Shown: positions 51,001 through 57,854, counted from the stretch's first letter. The stretch is DNA of 64,000 bases from Poriferisodalis sp965215815 (GCF_965215815.1 NZ_CBDCEO010000012.1:434001-498000), one strand, 5' to 3'. The notes: a model not told the origin generated them from the sequence alone. Translations and numbers: made by a program.

Positions 51001-52468
51001 CACAAGCGACTTCAACGGCAAAGACATCTTCACCTACGCCGTCTCCGACGGCCGCCCGCACCGCCCGACCCACGAAGCGACCGTGACCGTGACCGTCAAC
51101 GCGGTCAACGACCAGCCCAAGTTCCCGACAACGTCCACAACACGCACGATCGCCGAAGGCGCCCCAGCCGCAGCACCGGTGGGCCGCCCGGTGACAGCCG
51201 CCGACGTCGACGGCGAACCGCTCACCTACGGCCTCTTCGAGGTTGACGCGCGGTCATTCACCATCGACCCCGACACCGGCCAGATCGGCGTCGGGCCAAA
51301 CACCGTGCCGGACCGCCGAACCCAACCCAGCTACCGACTCAGAATCCAAGCAACCGACCCCCACGGCGCCAGAGCCAGCACCGCCGTCACCGTGACCGTC
51401 ACCGCCCCCCGCACCACGCCGGGAACAGGGCCTGTCAGGGGTGGCGGCGGCAGTGGTGGCGGTGGCGGCGGCGGTGGTGGAGGCGGTGGTGGCGGCGGTT
51501 TTGAGCCGAGCACTGCGGTGGTGATCGTGGCCAATGGATGGAGCCCGTCCGATATCGGCGTCGCTGCGGCGCTGTCGGCACGCACACCGGACTCCGCGGT
51601 GATCTACACCACAGGCGACCGACTGTCGGTGGCTGCACGCGATCTGCTGACCGACTATCTGCCTGCGGGAGTGATCGTGGTGGGCGGCGAGAACGCCGTG
51701 AGCGCCGCAGCGCTGACCTCGATGCGGCGCGCTTCGGAATCGGACTCGGTTGAGCGGATCACCGGAGCGACACGCTCGGACACCGCCGCCAGCGTCGCGC
51801 GACGGATCCTGGACGCCTCCGAGGCGGGCGGGGCGACCGTGATCATCGCGAACGGATGGAGCCCCGCCGACATCGGCGTGGCCGCAGCACTCTCTGCACG
51901 CACACCTCGCTCCGCCGTCGCCTACACCACATCCGGCGCCTTGCCCGATGCGACACAGCGACTGCTGCGCGACTACCGACCGGCCCGCGTGCTCATCGTG
52001 GGCGGCGAGGACGCCGTGGAGCCCGCCGCAGCGTCGCAAATTCGTAACGCTGTGCCCGGTGCGATCATTGAGCGCGTCAGCGGCGCCACCAGAAGCGCAA
52101 CAGCCGCCGGAGCGGCCCGGCGGTTCTTGGGCCCGCACCTCGCGGCACCAGCCGATGAGCTGACGATCATCGTGGCCAACGGCTGGAGTCCTCCCGACAT
52201 CGGCGTAGCAGCCGCGCTCTCGGCACGCACCGCGGGTTCCGTGGTGCTCTACACCGAAGCTGTGCGACTTTCCGCCGAAGCCGCCGAGTTGCTGGGTGAC
52301 TACCGGCCGACCAGAGTGGTGTTCATCGGCGGGCCTGCCGCGATCACCGCCGCAGTCAAGGACCAAGCCCGCACAATCCTGCCCGACGCAACCGTGCTGC
52401 GACACAGCGGAGCTACCCGAACCCAGACCGCCGCAGCCATCGCACGCCGAACACTCGGACCCTCATAG
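45041..52468 (+). CDS. Giant secreted multidomain protein: arylsulfotransferase with adhesion and cell-wall-binding repeats
   Basis: 2475 residues. Signal helix (FALAVLVAVLAVGLFTV), then FN3 (about 38-135), two cadherin-like domains (150-370), an Ig-like domain and a beta sandwich (370-565). An arylsulfotransferase-type domain follows (about 565-930), with HDFRLLDNGNYMLMAYQGTE, YAHLNTMQMADGHIIASMRG and GQHASSLLPNGNLILYDNG. Next come four Calx-beta repeats (about 1060-1510), cadherin and Ig-like domains (1520-1925), a VCBS-like unit (AVTAEDSRVVIAVLTNDTDP) and a further cadherin domain. After a Gly linker (2131-2152), three CWB2 repeats each begin with A-N-G-W-S-P-(x)2-(D)-I-G-V-A-A-A-L-S. It is probably wall-anchored. 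A G13 tract lies in the third Calx-beta repeat. Confidence 0.85.
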   Translation: MSVARAVVVRMNVFALAVLVAVLAVGLFTVGQARAASGDVPEVPQNIAGVALHYGMVSLDWDDAVDADSYDVEYFDGQGWLWLPSAARGILAIFNGSSVILDGLENERRIQVRIRAVNSAGTSAWSGIYSMPATATLDFSGVARPRFPGAPTITSAGPYEVDEGATSIATLGATDHNTAESDLVWSVTGGADAARFVLSESGALAFDAAPDYEEPDDVGADGIYELTVQVSDGTNDATADVLVTLENVIELEATEGPSEVSFAENGWSRVATFTASSPQDRDGITWTLGGDDAAHFSIDEPSGVLRFDLDPVAPVIVAKPPDFEAPVDSGNDNAYAVTLLASSASATADTAVTVTVTVTDADEHGAVSLSTKRPRTGVPVTAALADPDGVVDGSATWVWERSVGYNEWAAIAGAEGSSYTPVAADAGSFLRVGVSYSDNHGSGAQAQATVPEVVAAAQLSGLSVSTDDSALAIGADAWRQMRPAFDAQTLHYSVGCNDTDTMTLTMRPDDASSRISVDGIQVANAGAGVAVTATVPVTGASSVRVALANAEGAQTQYVVHCFGDAVWPILVEKPLGESGVLDELILFSQSNHLMAMDHNGVPRIIRRVGQAAGGYFRFYPDINGEPRYSYQRGLAWILDENLDQLAVARTVPPLTRQDGHDFRLLDNGNYMLMAYQGTERDLSHLTFNDSRGGLLGADVYVADSIIQIVTPGGSETFNWNSWDHMPLEDCAQHFFPPVNGDYAHLNTMQMADGHIIASMRGCSRILAIDAATGDVLWRVGPSNLSDSEWAERDIGPPPLDIIGDPEKQFCGQHASSLLPNGNLILYDNGVECTKNPWTLQNLFRENAVYSRGLEYALDLDNGEAVFVRDHSLHGTKSELGYRSGHIEGLSNGHWLISWGGGSRNPPSPSPSDVFTQVDPDTGTEWLSVDGTRANKATTMAPEALARAPAPPEARVLAGSHTSVAHSGVGDAPQVAVAFNRPVADFAKSSPSLSVQGATVTAVAPLLVADEAANAYLVTLAPDGEGAISVAFVAGEACDDGGVCAADGMMLASVPAALVIGPPVTVSFGAASYSVAEGATLQVPVELSRAHSGLLEIEVPIIASALSASVGEFSVASGVRFAAGETRKTVSFDAGDDALVEGPETVALSFGTLESGFSAGSTGVTTVTIADTDTAVIGFSVASSEVSEGGETELTFAVTNGVTFTADQAIGIAVAGSADVGDDFVLTDSQNRTLSAPYSVTLPAGASSVTAGLRTVDDSDAELAETVVLSARLASTGTLIGSRTVTVPASDLDAPEVTITGGGGIVTEGGDAVFTLERTATLGTPLTQALTVSVEVTATGGILSGAPASTVTFADGESTAELRAGTVDDSVVEDAATVTALVRADTASPARYVTGWPDRATVAVRDDDIARFSVSADVDAVVEGAEVTVTVGTVGVTFAQAQSLSVSVAGSATVGDDFVLTDADGSELAAPYELTLGAGAESTSFGIAAAVDAVEDDGETVVLVVRHDGQSVASVTVTVTDENEPPVVAGTSVLWFAENGTAAVAVFTAADAEDDPVTWSLGGADAAWFDIVAGALGFRAPPDFEMPADAGADNVYDVAVQASDGENTTSRHVTVTVFDVDEAATIASVSGSFVVSYDENATAPVAAFTATDPERATIRWSLGAIDAAVFRISSGGVLSFVRPPDFEHPDDDDNNNKYVAQVQARAGASDFVVRDVLVTVADVDEPGMLVLSSPQPQAGTPLGAAVVDPDGFLAAQEWTWQRRLGDGPWGDIAGATTGSYTPVAADEGYHLRIEVSYLDGTGTGTDTVAAETVYPTRAAPIAPKNAPDFGDDPVARSVAENSPPGTAVGAAVTATDSDSGDAVRLIYTLSGPDDDLFTIDGSTGQIRVGSAAVLDYESASRPYSVTATATDPSGASDDVTVIINITDVNEAPVAADDTAVTAEDSRVVIAVLTNDTDPDGDTLTVALGDAPLHGRVSVEADNTLAYTPTSDFNGKDIFTYAVSDGRPHRPTHEATVTVTVNAVNDQPKFPTTSTTRTIAEGAPAAAPVGRPVTAADVDGEPLTYGLFEVDARSFTIDPDTGQIGVGPNTVPDRRTQPSYRLRIQATDPHGARASTAVTVTVTAPRTTPGTGPVRGGGGSGGGGGGGGGGGGGGGFEPSTAVVIVANGWSPSDIGVAAALSARTPDSAVIYTTGDRLSVAARDLLTDYLPAGVIVVGGENAVSAAALTSMRRASESDSVERITGATRSDTAASVARRILDASEAGGATVIIANGWSPADIGVAAALSARTPRSAVAYTTSGALPDATQRLLRDYRPARVLIVGGEDAVEPAAASQIRNAVPGAIIERVSGATRSATAAGAARRFLGPHLAAPADELTIIVANGWSPPDIGVAAALSARTAGSVVLYTEAVRLSAEAAELLGDYRPTRVVFIGGPAAITAAVKDQARTILPDATVLRHSGATRTQTAAAIARRTLGPS
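48937..48949. repeat. G13 homopolymer inside the giant surface-protein gene
   Basis: Thirteen consecutive G residues encode four glycines of a Calx-beta repeat (VTITGGGGIVTEGG). Gain or loss of one G would truncate the protein before its CWB2 anchors. Long G tracts of this kind are classic slipped-strand sites. Confidence 0.9.
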
Positions 52469-52518
52469 GCACACCAACCACACACGGCACCACACCGAGA
52501 GCCGCCGCTGCGACGCAA

Positions 52519-52531
52519 TGACCAGTGGTCA
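52519..52531. other. Short palindrome between convergent genes
   Basis: TGACCA-G-TGGTCA is a perfect 6-bp-arm palindrome in the 68-bp gap between the giant surface-protein gene and the PhyH gene, which converge here. It could contribute to termination, but the stem is short and no T tract follows. Confidence 0.25.
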
Positions 52532-52536
52532 CCGAG

Positions 52537-53373
52537 CTAAATCCCGGGGGAGCGGTACCCGTCGTTGCGCCAGAGAATCGGGAAGTGGTTCTCGTCCATC
52601 TCGTCGTCCGTGAGCCGGGCGTAGCGGGAGTAGATGGGTCCGTTGCCTTGCCCGAAGCCGTCCCGGTTGAAGCGGGCCTCGCTGCTGGCGCAGTGGAGCA
52701 CGAGGGCCCGGCGGTGGCGGCCAGAATTGTTGGGTCCCGAGCCGTGCCAGGCCCAGCCGTGATGAAACGAACCGCCTCCAGCGCTCACTTCGACCGGCGC
52801 GATGTCTAACTCGACACCCGCGGCGTCGGCGGCTGCAGCGACCGGGGCCCGGTAGTCGTCGGGGGCATGAAACTCGCCGAACAAATCGCCTGCGGTGGGC
52901 CAGCGATGCGATCCCCGGGCGATCTCCAAGGTGCCGCCACCCGCCACCGTGTCGTCCAGCGCAATCCAGCACGAGAACATCTCGGTGGGCGTGTACCAGG
53001 CCAGGTAGGCGTTGTCGCGATGGAATCCCAGCGACCGGGCACCCGGCGGCTTCCACAGCACGTTGTCCTGGACAATGCGGGCACCGGGCCAGCCAGCCAG
53101 CTTGGCCACGGCCTCACCCAGGCGAGCGTCGAGCACGGTCGACGCGATGAGCCGGTCGGCCTTCCAGCCGTTGCAGATCTGCCGTGTCAGGGTCGGATCG
53201 CTGCGGTCCTCGAGCCAGTTGACTTCGTCAGGGGCGATTCCCGTCTCGAAGTCCCCTTGGAACAGCCGCTCGAAGCGCTCTTTGAGGGAATCGATCAGGC
53301 CCGGGTCAATCAGCGAGTCGACCGTCACGAAGCCGTCGGCGAAGAACGACTCCACATGCGCAGCCCCGAGCAT
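52537..53373 (-). CDS. Phytanoyl-CoA dioxygenase (PhyH) family protein
   Basis: 278 residues. Iron ligands are in LGFHRDNAYLAWYTP (H-x-D) and FHHGWAWHGSGPNNSGRHRR (distal His and 2-oxoglutarate Arg). CWIALDDTVAGGGTLEIARG then SHRW is the conserved central strand pair. It is a full-length Fe(II)/2-oxoglutarate hydroxylase, substrate unknown, and only distantly similar to the PhyH at 16.8 kb. ATG at 53373 begins MLGAAHVESFFADGFVTVD, a standard start for the family. It reads convergently with the giant surface-protein gene. Confidence 0.9.
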   Translation of the reverse strand: MLGAAHVESFFADGFVTVDSLIDPGLIDSLKERFERLFQGDFETGIAPDEVNWLEDRSDPTLTRQICNGWKADRLIASTVLDARLGEAVAKLAGWPGARIVQDNVLWKPPGARSLGFHRDNAYLAWYTPTEMFSCWIALDDTVAGGGTLEIARGSHRWPTAGDLFGEFHAPDDYRAPVAAAADAAGVELDIAPVEVSAGGGSFHHGWAWHGSGPNNSGRHRRALVLHCASSEARFNRDGFGQGNGPIYSRYARLTDDEMDENHFPILWRNDGYRSPGI

Positions 53374-53544
53374 CGCGCCAAGCTACTGCTGCGTTCTCTG
53401 GGACGAAGCCGAGCGGCGAGCGTGGGCACCGGGAGTGCTCAGTTTCCATTTGGAGCACACCGGCAGTCCCAGCAAGCCACGCGGCTACCCTCGTGGCCAG
53501 GGTCGCCAAGTGCAGTCAGCGCGGCGCAAATGGATCGGGGTGAC

Positions 53545-53820
53545 ATGAGCCCGAGCGATGTTCAATTGAGCGAACACAGCAAGGAGTTCCACTTCGTGCT
53601 GGTGACCGCAGGGTCTGATCTTCTCGACTGGGCCACGCTTGATGCGCTTTACGAGGCCGGTTGCGGCGACGCAACCATCGGAAACGACACGGTGGAGTTC
53701 ACCCGATCGGCTGCAACGCGAGACGAAGCACTGTGCTCGGCGATGCGAGATGTCGAGTCGGTTCCGGGCGTGTCCGTGCTACGAATCGAGTTCGACGACG
53801 GCGTCGCCGGGCGCACCTGA
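53545..53820 (+). CDS. Small protein of unknown function
   Basis: 91 residues from ATG 53545, after GGGGTG; ATG 53530 is also in frame. EFHFVLVTAGSDLLDWATLD followed by ALYEAGCGDATIGNDTVEFT and a C-terminal VSVLRIEFDD suggests a compact alpha/beta fold with alternating strands. It looks coding, since it is acidic and has a balanced composition unlike nearby non-coding frames. I recognise no family. A long in-frame upstream extension runs antisense to the PhyH gene and is rejected. Confidence 0.6.
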   Translation: MSPSDVQLSEHSKEFHFVLVTAGSDLLDWATLDALYEAGCGDATIGNDTVEFTRSAATRDEALCSAMRDVESVPGVSVLRIEFDDGVAGRT

Positions 53821-53841
53821 CGCAAGCGGAAGTACGGTCAG

Positions 53842-54072
53842 CTATCCGCCTACAGCGCGGTGGGGCAGGGCCGTGACGGCTGCCAGGTTGCTCTCGTCCG
53901 TCAAACCTCCGGCCGTAGCTGTGGTGATCTGTTCGAGCCGATCTGCCGCGCGATAGAGCAGTGCCGTCTCGTCGGCGGTGATGTGTCTGGTGCGCGGATC
54001 GCTGTGATGGTCGGCGAATGCCCGCAGAACCTCGGGCAACGTCAACCCCTCGTAGTAGTCGGCCTTCGGCAT
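53842..54072 (-). CDS. Small protein of unknown function, probably co-transcribed with acyl-CoA dehydrogenase
   Basis: 76 residues from ATG 54072, preceded by GAAGGGGA. The N-terminal part, ADYYEGLTLPEVLRAFADHH and then TADETALLYRAADRLEQITT, is helical and charged. It starts 30 nt after the acyl-CoA dehydrogenase stop on the same strand, so it is probably in the same transcript. The frame extends far upstream antisense to nothing recognisable, and that part is left out. No family identified. Confidence 0.55.
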   Translation of the reverse strand: MPKADYYEGLTLPEVLRAFADHHSDPRTRHITADETALLYRAADRLEQITTATAGGLTDESNLAAVTALPHRAVGG

Positions 54073-54101
54073 CGAGGTCCCCTTCGTGGGTTCAGGATGG
54101 C

Positions 54102-55340
54102 CTACGACATCCGGAAGTCGGGATCGTGGCGGCGGAGTTCGCGGCGGGCGATGGTCATCTTGTGGACCTCGTCGGGCCCGTCGGCGATTCGCAGGGTGCG
54201 CATGTGGGCGTACATCTCGGCCAGCGGGAAGAACTGGGTAACGCCGCCAGCACCGTGCACCTGGATGGCGCGGTCGATCACCTTGAGAGCCATGTTGGGC
54301 ACGGCAACCTTGATGCCCGAGATCTCCTGAGCCGCAGCCTTGTTGCCGATGGTGTCCATGAGGTGTGCCACGTGCAGCACGTACTCGCGTGCCTGGTCGA
54401 TCTCGATGCGCGCGTCGGCGATCCAGTCCTGGATCAGGCCCTGCTGGGCAACCGACTTGCCGAAGGTCTCGCGTTCGAGCGCTCGAAGGCACATGCATTC
54501 CAGCGCACGCTCGGCCACGCCGATTGATCGCATGCAGTGGTGGATACGGCCCGGGCCCAGGCGGGCTTGGCTGATGGCGAAGCCCTCGCCCTCGCCGCCC
54601 AGGATGTGGTCCTCGGGCACACGCACGTTCTCGTACACCAGCTCGGGGTGACCGCCCCGGTCGTGGAAACCGAACACCAGCGGGTCGCGCCCGACGCTGA
54701 TCCCCTCCGCATGACGCGGCACCACGATCATGGACTGCTGACGGTGTCTGGGACCATCGGGGTCGTTCTTGCCCATCACGATGAGCACCTGGCACTCCGG
54801 ACGCAGCGCATTCGAGGAGAACCACTTGCGTCCGTTCAGCACATACTCGTCACCGTCGCGGTCGATCCGCAGGCGGATGTTGGAAGCGTCGGAGCTGGCC
54901 ACCTCGGGCTCGGTCATCGAGAAGGTGGACCGGAACTCGCCCTCCAGCAACGGAGCCAGATACTGCTGCTTGACCCGTTCGGAGCCGTACAGGTTCAGGA
55001 TCTCCATGTTGCCGGTGTCGGGCGCAGAGCAATTCAGCGCTTCGGAGCTGAACGTGACCTTGCCGAGCTGCTCGGAAATCGGCGAATAGTCCAGATTGGA
55101 CAGCTTGGTGCCGGGCGCCTGGGGGTCGAGGTGGGGGATGAACAGGTTCCACAGCCCACGTTCGCGGGCAGCGGCCTTGAGCTTGTCCATGATCGCTGGC
55201 GTGGCGTGCACGTTTCCCGCGGCAGCCAACTCGGCGTACTGCTCGTGGTACTCCTGCTCGTTGGGATAAATGTGGTCGTCCATGAACGACTGCACAGCCT
55301 CCTGCGTCTCGAGGCCCTTCTTGGTGTAGGCGTGCGCCAT
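54102..55340 (-). CDS. Acyl-CoA dehydrogenase (ACAD10/11-like)
   Basis: 412 residues from ATG 55340 (GGAG 7 nt upstream), beginning MAHAYTKKGLETQEAVQSFM. EPEVASSDASNIRLRIDRDG and YVLNGRKWFSSNA are the middle-domain FAD loop; FGKSVAQQGLIQDWIADARI and IQVHGAGGVTQFFPLAEMYA are the C-terminal helices, and RTLRIADGPDEVHK is the usual end motif. The M-x-D-H-x-(Y)-P N-terminus is typical of the ACAD10/11-like group, which oxidises branched or 4-hydroxy acyl-CoAs and often pairs with APH-fold kinases. The window's APH-like genes are not adjacent. Confidence 0.92.
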   Translation of the reverse strand: MAHAYTKKGLETQEAVQSFMDDHIYPNEQEYHEQYAELAAAGNVHATPAIMDKLKAAARERGLWNLFIPHLDPQAPGTKLSNLDYSPISEQLGKVTFSSEALNCSAPDTGNMEILNLYGSERVKQQYLAPLLEGEFRSTFSMTEPEVASSDASNIRLRIDRDGDEYVLNGRKWFSSNALRPECQVLIVMGKNDPDGPRHRQQSMIVVPRHAEGISVGRDPLVFGFHDRGGHPELVYENVRVPEDHILGGEGEGFAISQARLGPGRIHHCMRSIGVAERALECMCLRALERETFGKSVAQQGLIQDWIADARIEIDQAREYVLHVAHLMDTIGNKAAAQEISGIKVAVPNMALKVIDRAIQVHGAGGVTQFFPLAEMYAHMRTLRIADGPDEVHKMTIARRELRRHDPDFRMS

Positions 55341-55455
55341 CTGTTCGCTCCAGTCGTGGATGTGCGATTCGCGCCCAGAAAGTAACGGGCGCCCGTGCGC
55401 CATGAAGCTAGCCCGCGGCTGTACGGACTTTCAGGGCCGCGTTTCGCGGGGTTGG

Positions 55456-55590
55456 CCGGTTCAGACTGCGCCGGTTCAGACTGCGCCGGTTCAGACTGCG
55501 CCGGTTCAGACTGTCGCTGGTTCAGACTGTCGCTGGTTCAGACTGTCGCTGGTTCAGACTGTCGCTGGTTCAGACTGTCGCTGGTTCAGA
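55456..55590. repeat. 15/16-bp tandem repeat array ending in a stop codon
   Basis: Nine copies of the core GGTTCAGAC occur in a row: three 15-bp units (CCGGTTCAGACTGCG), one transitional 16-bp unit, four 16-bp units (CTGGTTCAGACTGTCG), and a last partial copy that contains the stop codon of the minus-strand SDR gene. The rest of the 55341-55585 gap shows no gene. Confidence 0.95.
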
Positions 55591-56377
55591 CGTGGGTGCC
55601 GGCCCCACCGTCGATCGTCAGGCAGGTGCCGTTTACGTAGTTGGCGGCGCTGCTGGCCAGGAAGACCACGCCCGAGGCGACTTCTTCGGCGGTGCCGTAG
55701 CGGCCCTGGGGCACACCGGTGGAGTTTCGGGCGAAGATCGCCTCGGCGTCAGTGTTGTTCGCTTCGCCGATCTCGGCGGCCGCCCGTTCCCACATGTCGG
55801 TACGGATGAGCCCGGGGATGATGGTGTTCGTGAGCACATTGTCGGCGCCGTACTTGCCGGCGAGCGCCTTGGCAGTGGCAACCATGGCGGCCTTGGTGGC
55901 GGCGTAATCGATGAGTGCCGCGTTGGGGAAGAAGGCGGCGCCACTGGCGATCATGATGATCCGACCCCATGTCTGCTCGCGCATGTGCGGCAGGCAGAAA
56001 CGTGTGCAGCGCACCGCTGACATGAGGTTGAGTTGGTGCAGTTCGGTCCAGTCCTCGTCTGTCATGTACAGGAAGTTGCGCGAGGGCGAGGCGCCGACGT
56101 TGTTGATCAAGATGTCAATGGGACCCATCTCGGATGTGGCCACTTCCAGGATTTCTTGCACGGCATCGGTCTCAGACATGTCGCCGAAGTACCCGTGTAC
56201 TGACCCGGTCCCCGACGCGGGTTGGTAGTTGTCGAGATCGAAGACCGCCTGCGGGCCGCGAGCACAGAAGCCGACCGTCGCACCGTGATCGGCCATCAGT
56301 TGCACCGACGCTCTGCCGATGCCCTTCGAGCCGCCGGTCACCAGCGCTACCCGTCCCGATAAGTCCAAGTCCAGCAT
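55586..56377 (-). CDS. Short-chain dehydrogenase/reductase
   Basis: 263 residues of a classical SDR. ALVTGGSKGIGRASVQLMAD is the NAD(P)-binding glycine motif, ILINNVGASPSRNF the N-N-x-G segment, MIASGAAFFPNAALIDYAAT and the following K the Ser-Tyr-Lys triad (S at IAS, Y-x-x-x-K), and GVVFLASSAANYVNGTCLTI the C-terminus. It oxidises or reduces a hydroxyl or keto group, possibly a 3-hydroxyacyl-CoA given the neighbouring acyl-CoA dehydrogenase. Its stop codon lies in the tandem repeat array. Confidence 0.92.
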   Translation of the reverse strand: MLDLDLSGRVALVTGGSKGIGRASVQLMADHGATVGFCARGPQAVFDLDNYQPASGTGSVHGYFGDMSETDAVQEILEVATSEMGPIDILINNVGASPSRNFLYMTDEDWTELHQLNLMSAVRCTRFCLPHMREQTWGRIIMIASGAAFFPNAALIDYAATKAAMVATAKALAGKYGADNVLTNTIIPGLIRTDMWERAAAEIGEANNTDAEAIFARNSTGVPQGRYGTAEEVASGVVFLASSAANYVNGTCLTIDGGAGTHV

Positions 56378-56394
56378 GGGGTCCTCTCCAAAAT

Positions 56395-56469
56395 CCGATT
56401 GTCGGCCAGCTCTGTTGTTGGCAGTTCAGTTGTCGGCAGTTACTTACTCGGCAGTTACTCAGTCGGCAG
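56395..56469. repeat. 15-bp degenerate tandem repeats spanning a stop codon
   Basis: Five consecutive 15-bp units, on the minus strand of the form CTGCCGA(C/G)-(N)4-GTAA or similar, run from inside the LLM gene's last codons (56469) to 56395. The unit nearest the gene contains its TGA stop. The period is a multiple of three, so the copies read in the same frame. Confidence 0.85.
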
Positions 56470-57679
56470 CGGCCAGGGCGGCCTTGTCCGGCTGAGCAGC
56501 GTCGGTGTTCTCGCCGGTCCGCTCGCCCGATTTCTCGCCGGTCCTCTCGCCCGAGTTCTCGCCTGCCGCAGCATCGAGCTCGGCCACGCCAGCCTTGATG
56601 CGCGGGATCAGCTCGCGGCCGAAGTCGACAGCGTCGTTGAACGGGTCGAAGCCACGGATCAGCACGTAGGCCACGTCGCTGAGCCCCCCGCCCGCGGGTA
56701 TCCCGAGCCGGTAGTAGCGCAGGATCGAATCGGCCACCTGCTCGGGTGTGCCGACCAGGCACGAGGTGTTGCCCGGGGCGCCTGTTGCTTCAGCAATCTT
56801 GAGCCACAGGCGCTCGTCATGGGTGTCGGCGGCCGCAGCATGCGCCAGCATCCGCTCGCCGCCGCGGTCGTAGGGCTTGCCCCGGTGACTGCCTGCAACG
56901 GTCAGCTTGTCCGTGCCGGCGGCTTCGATGCCCCCGAGGATGCGGTGCGCACGGTCCCACGCTTCGCCTTCGGTGGCACCGAGGATGGGCCGCACGCTGA
57001 TTGAGAACTGAGGCTTGTGTCCGTATACGGCAGCTCTGGCGCGGAAATCGTCGAACCGCTCTGCCGTAGCGGCCCTCGGCTCTGCGTACACGGCGTAGAC
57101 GTCACATCGGCGGGCACCCATCTCGAGCGCCTCAACCGACGATCCGCCGAAGAACACCGGAGGCGACGGCTGCTGCAGCGGCCTCACATCGGGGCGCACG
57201 TCACTGAAGCGGTAGAAGGCGCCCTCGTAGTCGAACGGCTCAGGCGACGTCCAGGTCAGGCGCATCACCTCGAGGTACTCGTCGGCTCGGGCATAGCGAT
57301 CGGCCTTCGGCAGGTAGTCGCCGTCGCGCTGGTTGTCCTTGTCGCTCGCCCCGGCGATGACATGCAGCGCGAACCGTCCGCCGCTCAGCTGGTCGAACGT
57401 GGCGGCCTTGCGAGCAGCCAGCGTGGGGGCCACGAAGCCCGGCCGGTGTGCGATGAGGTAGCCGAGCCGCTCGGTGACCGAGGCTGCGTGGGTTGCCACC
57501 GACCAACCGTCGGCCGACGTCGAGGTATAGCCCACCAGCACCAAGTCGAAGCCGGCCTCATCGTGGGCCTTGCTGAAATCCTCGAGGAATTGGCGGGAAA
57601 GCCCGCCCTCAATGACGTGCACCGTCGAATCATCCTTGGGCGGCGACACACCGATCATCCCGATCACCGACAACGGCAC
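56459..57679 (-). CDS. LLM-class flavin-dependent oxidoreductase (SsuD-like)
   Basis: 406 residues from GTG 57679. MIGVSPPKDDSTVHVIEGGL, EAGFDLVLVGYTSTSADGWS, LGYLIAHRPGFVAPTLAARK and SGGRFALHVIAGASDKDNQR are characteristic of the alkanesulfonate-monooxygenase-like (FMNH2) branch. It would oxygenate a small organic compound, sulfonates being one possibility. The C-terminal tail (ENSGERTGEKSGERTGENTD) is a hydrophilic repeat encoded by a 24-bp period at about 56508-56565. The gene stop is itself inside a tandem repeat, so the 3' end looks unstable. A longer upstream start is possible but unlike the family. Confidence 0.85.
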   Translation of the reverse strand: MPLSVIGMIGVSPPKDDSTVHVIEGGLSRQFLEDFSKAHDEAGFDLVLVGYTSTSADGWSVATHAASVTERLGYLIAHRPGFVAPTLAARKAATFDQLSGGRFALHVIAGASDKDNQRDGDYLPKADRYARADEYLEVMRLTWTSPEPFDYEGAFYRFSDVRPDVRPLQQPSPPVFFGGSSVEALEMGARRCDVYAVYAEPRAATAERFDDFRARAAVYGHKPQFSISVRPILGATEGEAWDRAHRILGGIEAAGTDKLTVAGSHRGKPYDRGGERMLAHAAAADTHDERLWLKIAEATGAPGNTSCLVGTPEQVADSILRYYRLGIPAGGGLSDVAYVLIRGFDPFNDAVDFGRELIPRIKAGVAELDAAAGENSGERTGEKSGERTGENTDAAQPDKAALAAAD

Positions 57680-57782
57680 GCCACCAAGGTACGCGCCCGG
57701 AATCCGGTGCGCCGCGTGAAGCGGCTGACAGAGGAGACCAGCCCCGCCGAACCGCGAAGAATCAGGCACGGGATCGGCAACC

Positions 57783-57793
57783 GCGCATACCAT
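57783..57793 (+). promoter_or_regulatory. Motif shared by both P450 genes, copy 1
   Basis: GCGCATACCAT lies 72 nt before the first P450 start. The same 11 bases lie 71 nt before the second P450 at 59137-59147. TACCAT could be a -10 box. The conserved spacing suggests the duplication copied the promoter with the gene. Confidence 0.5.
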
Positions 57794-57854
57794 CGCAGCC
57801 AAGTCGGATCGGCGGGTTGCGGGGGCTGCTCGTCGTCGGGGGGCGGAGGAAGCC

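Noticed and set aside
53842..54825. 327-residue minus-strand protein
   Set aside because: Only the last 76 residues look coding; the remainder overlaps the acyl-CoA dehydrogenase gene in another frame.
55456..55590. Regular repeats resembling a CRISPR array
   Set aside because: Units are 15-16 bp and directly tandem, with no unique spacers and no cas genes nearby.
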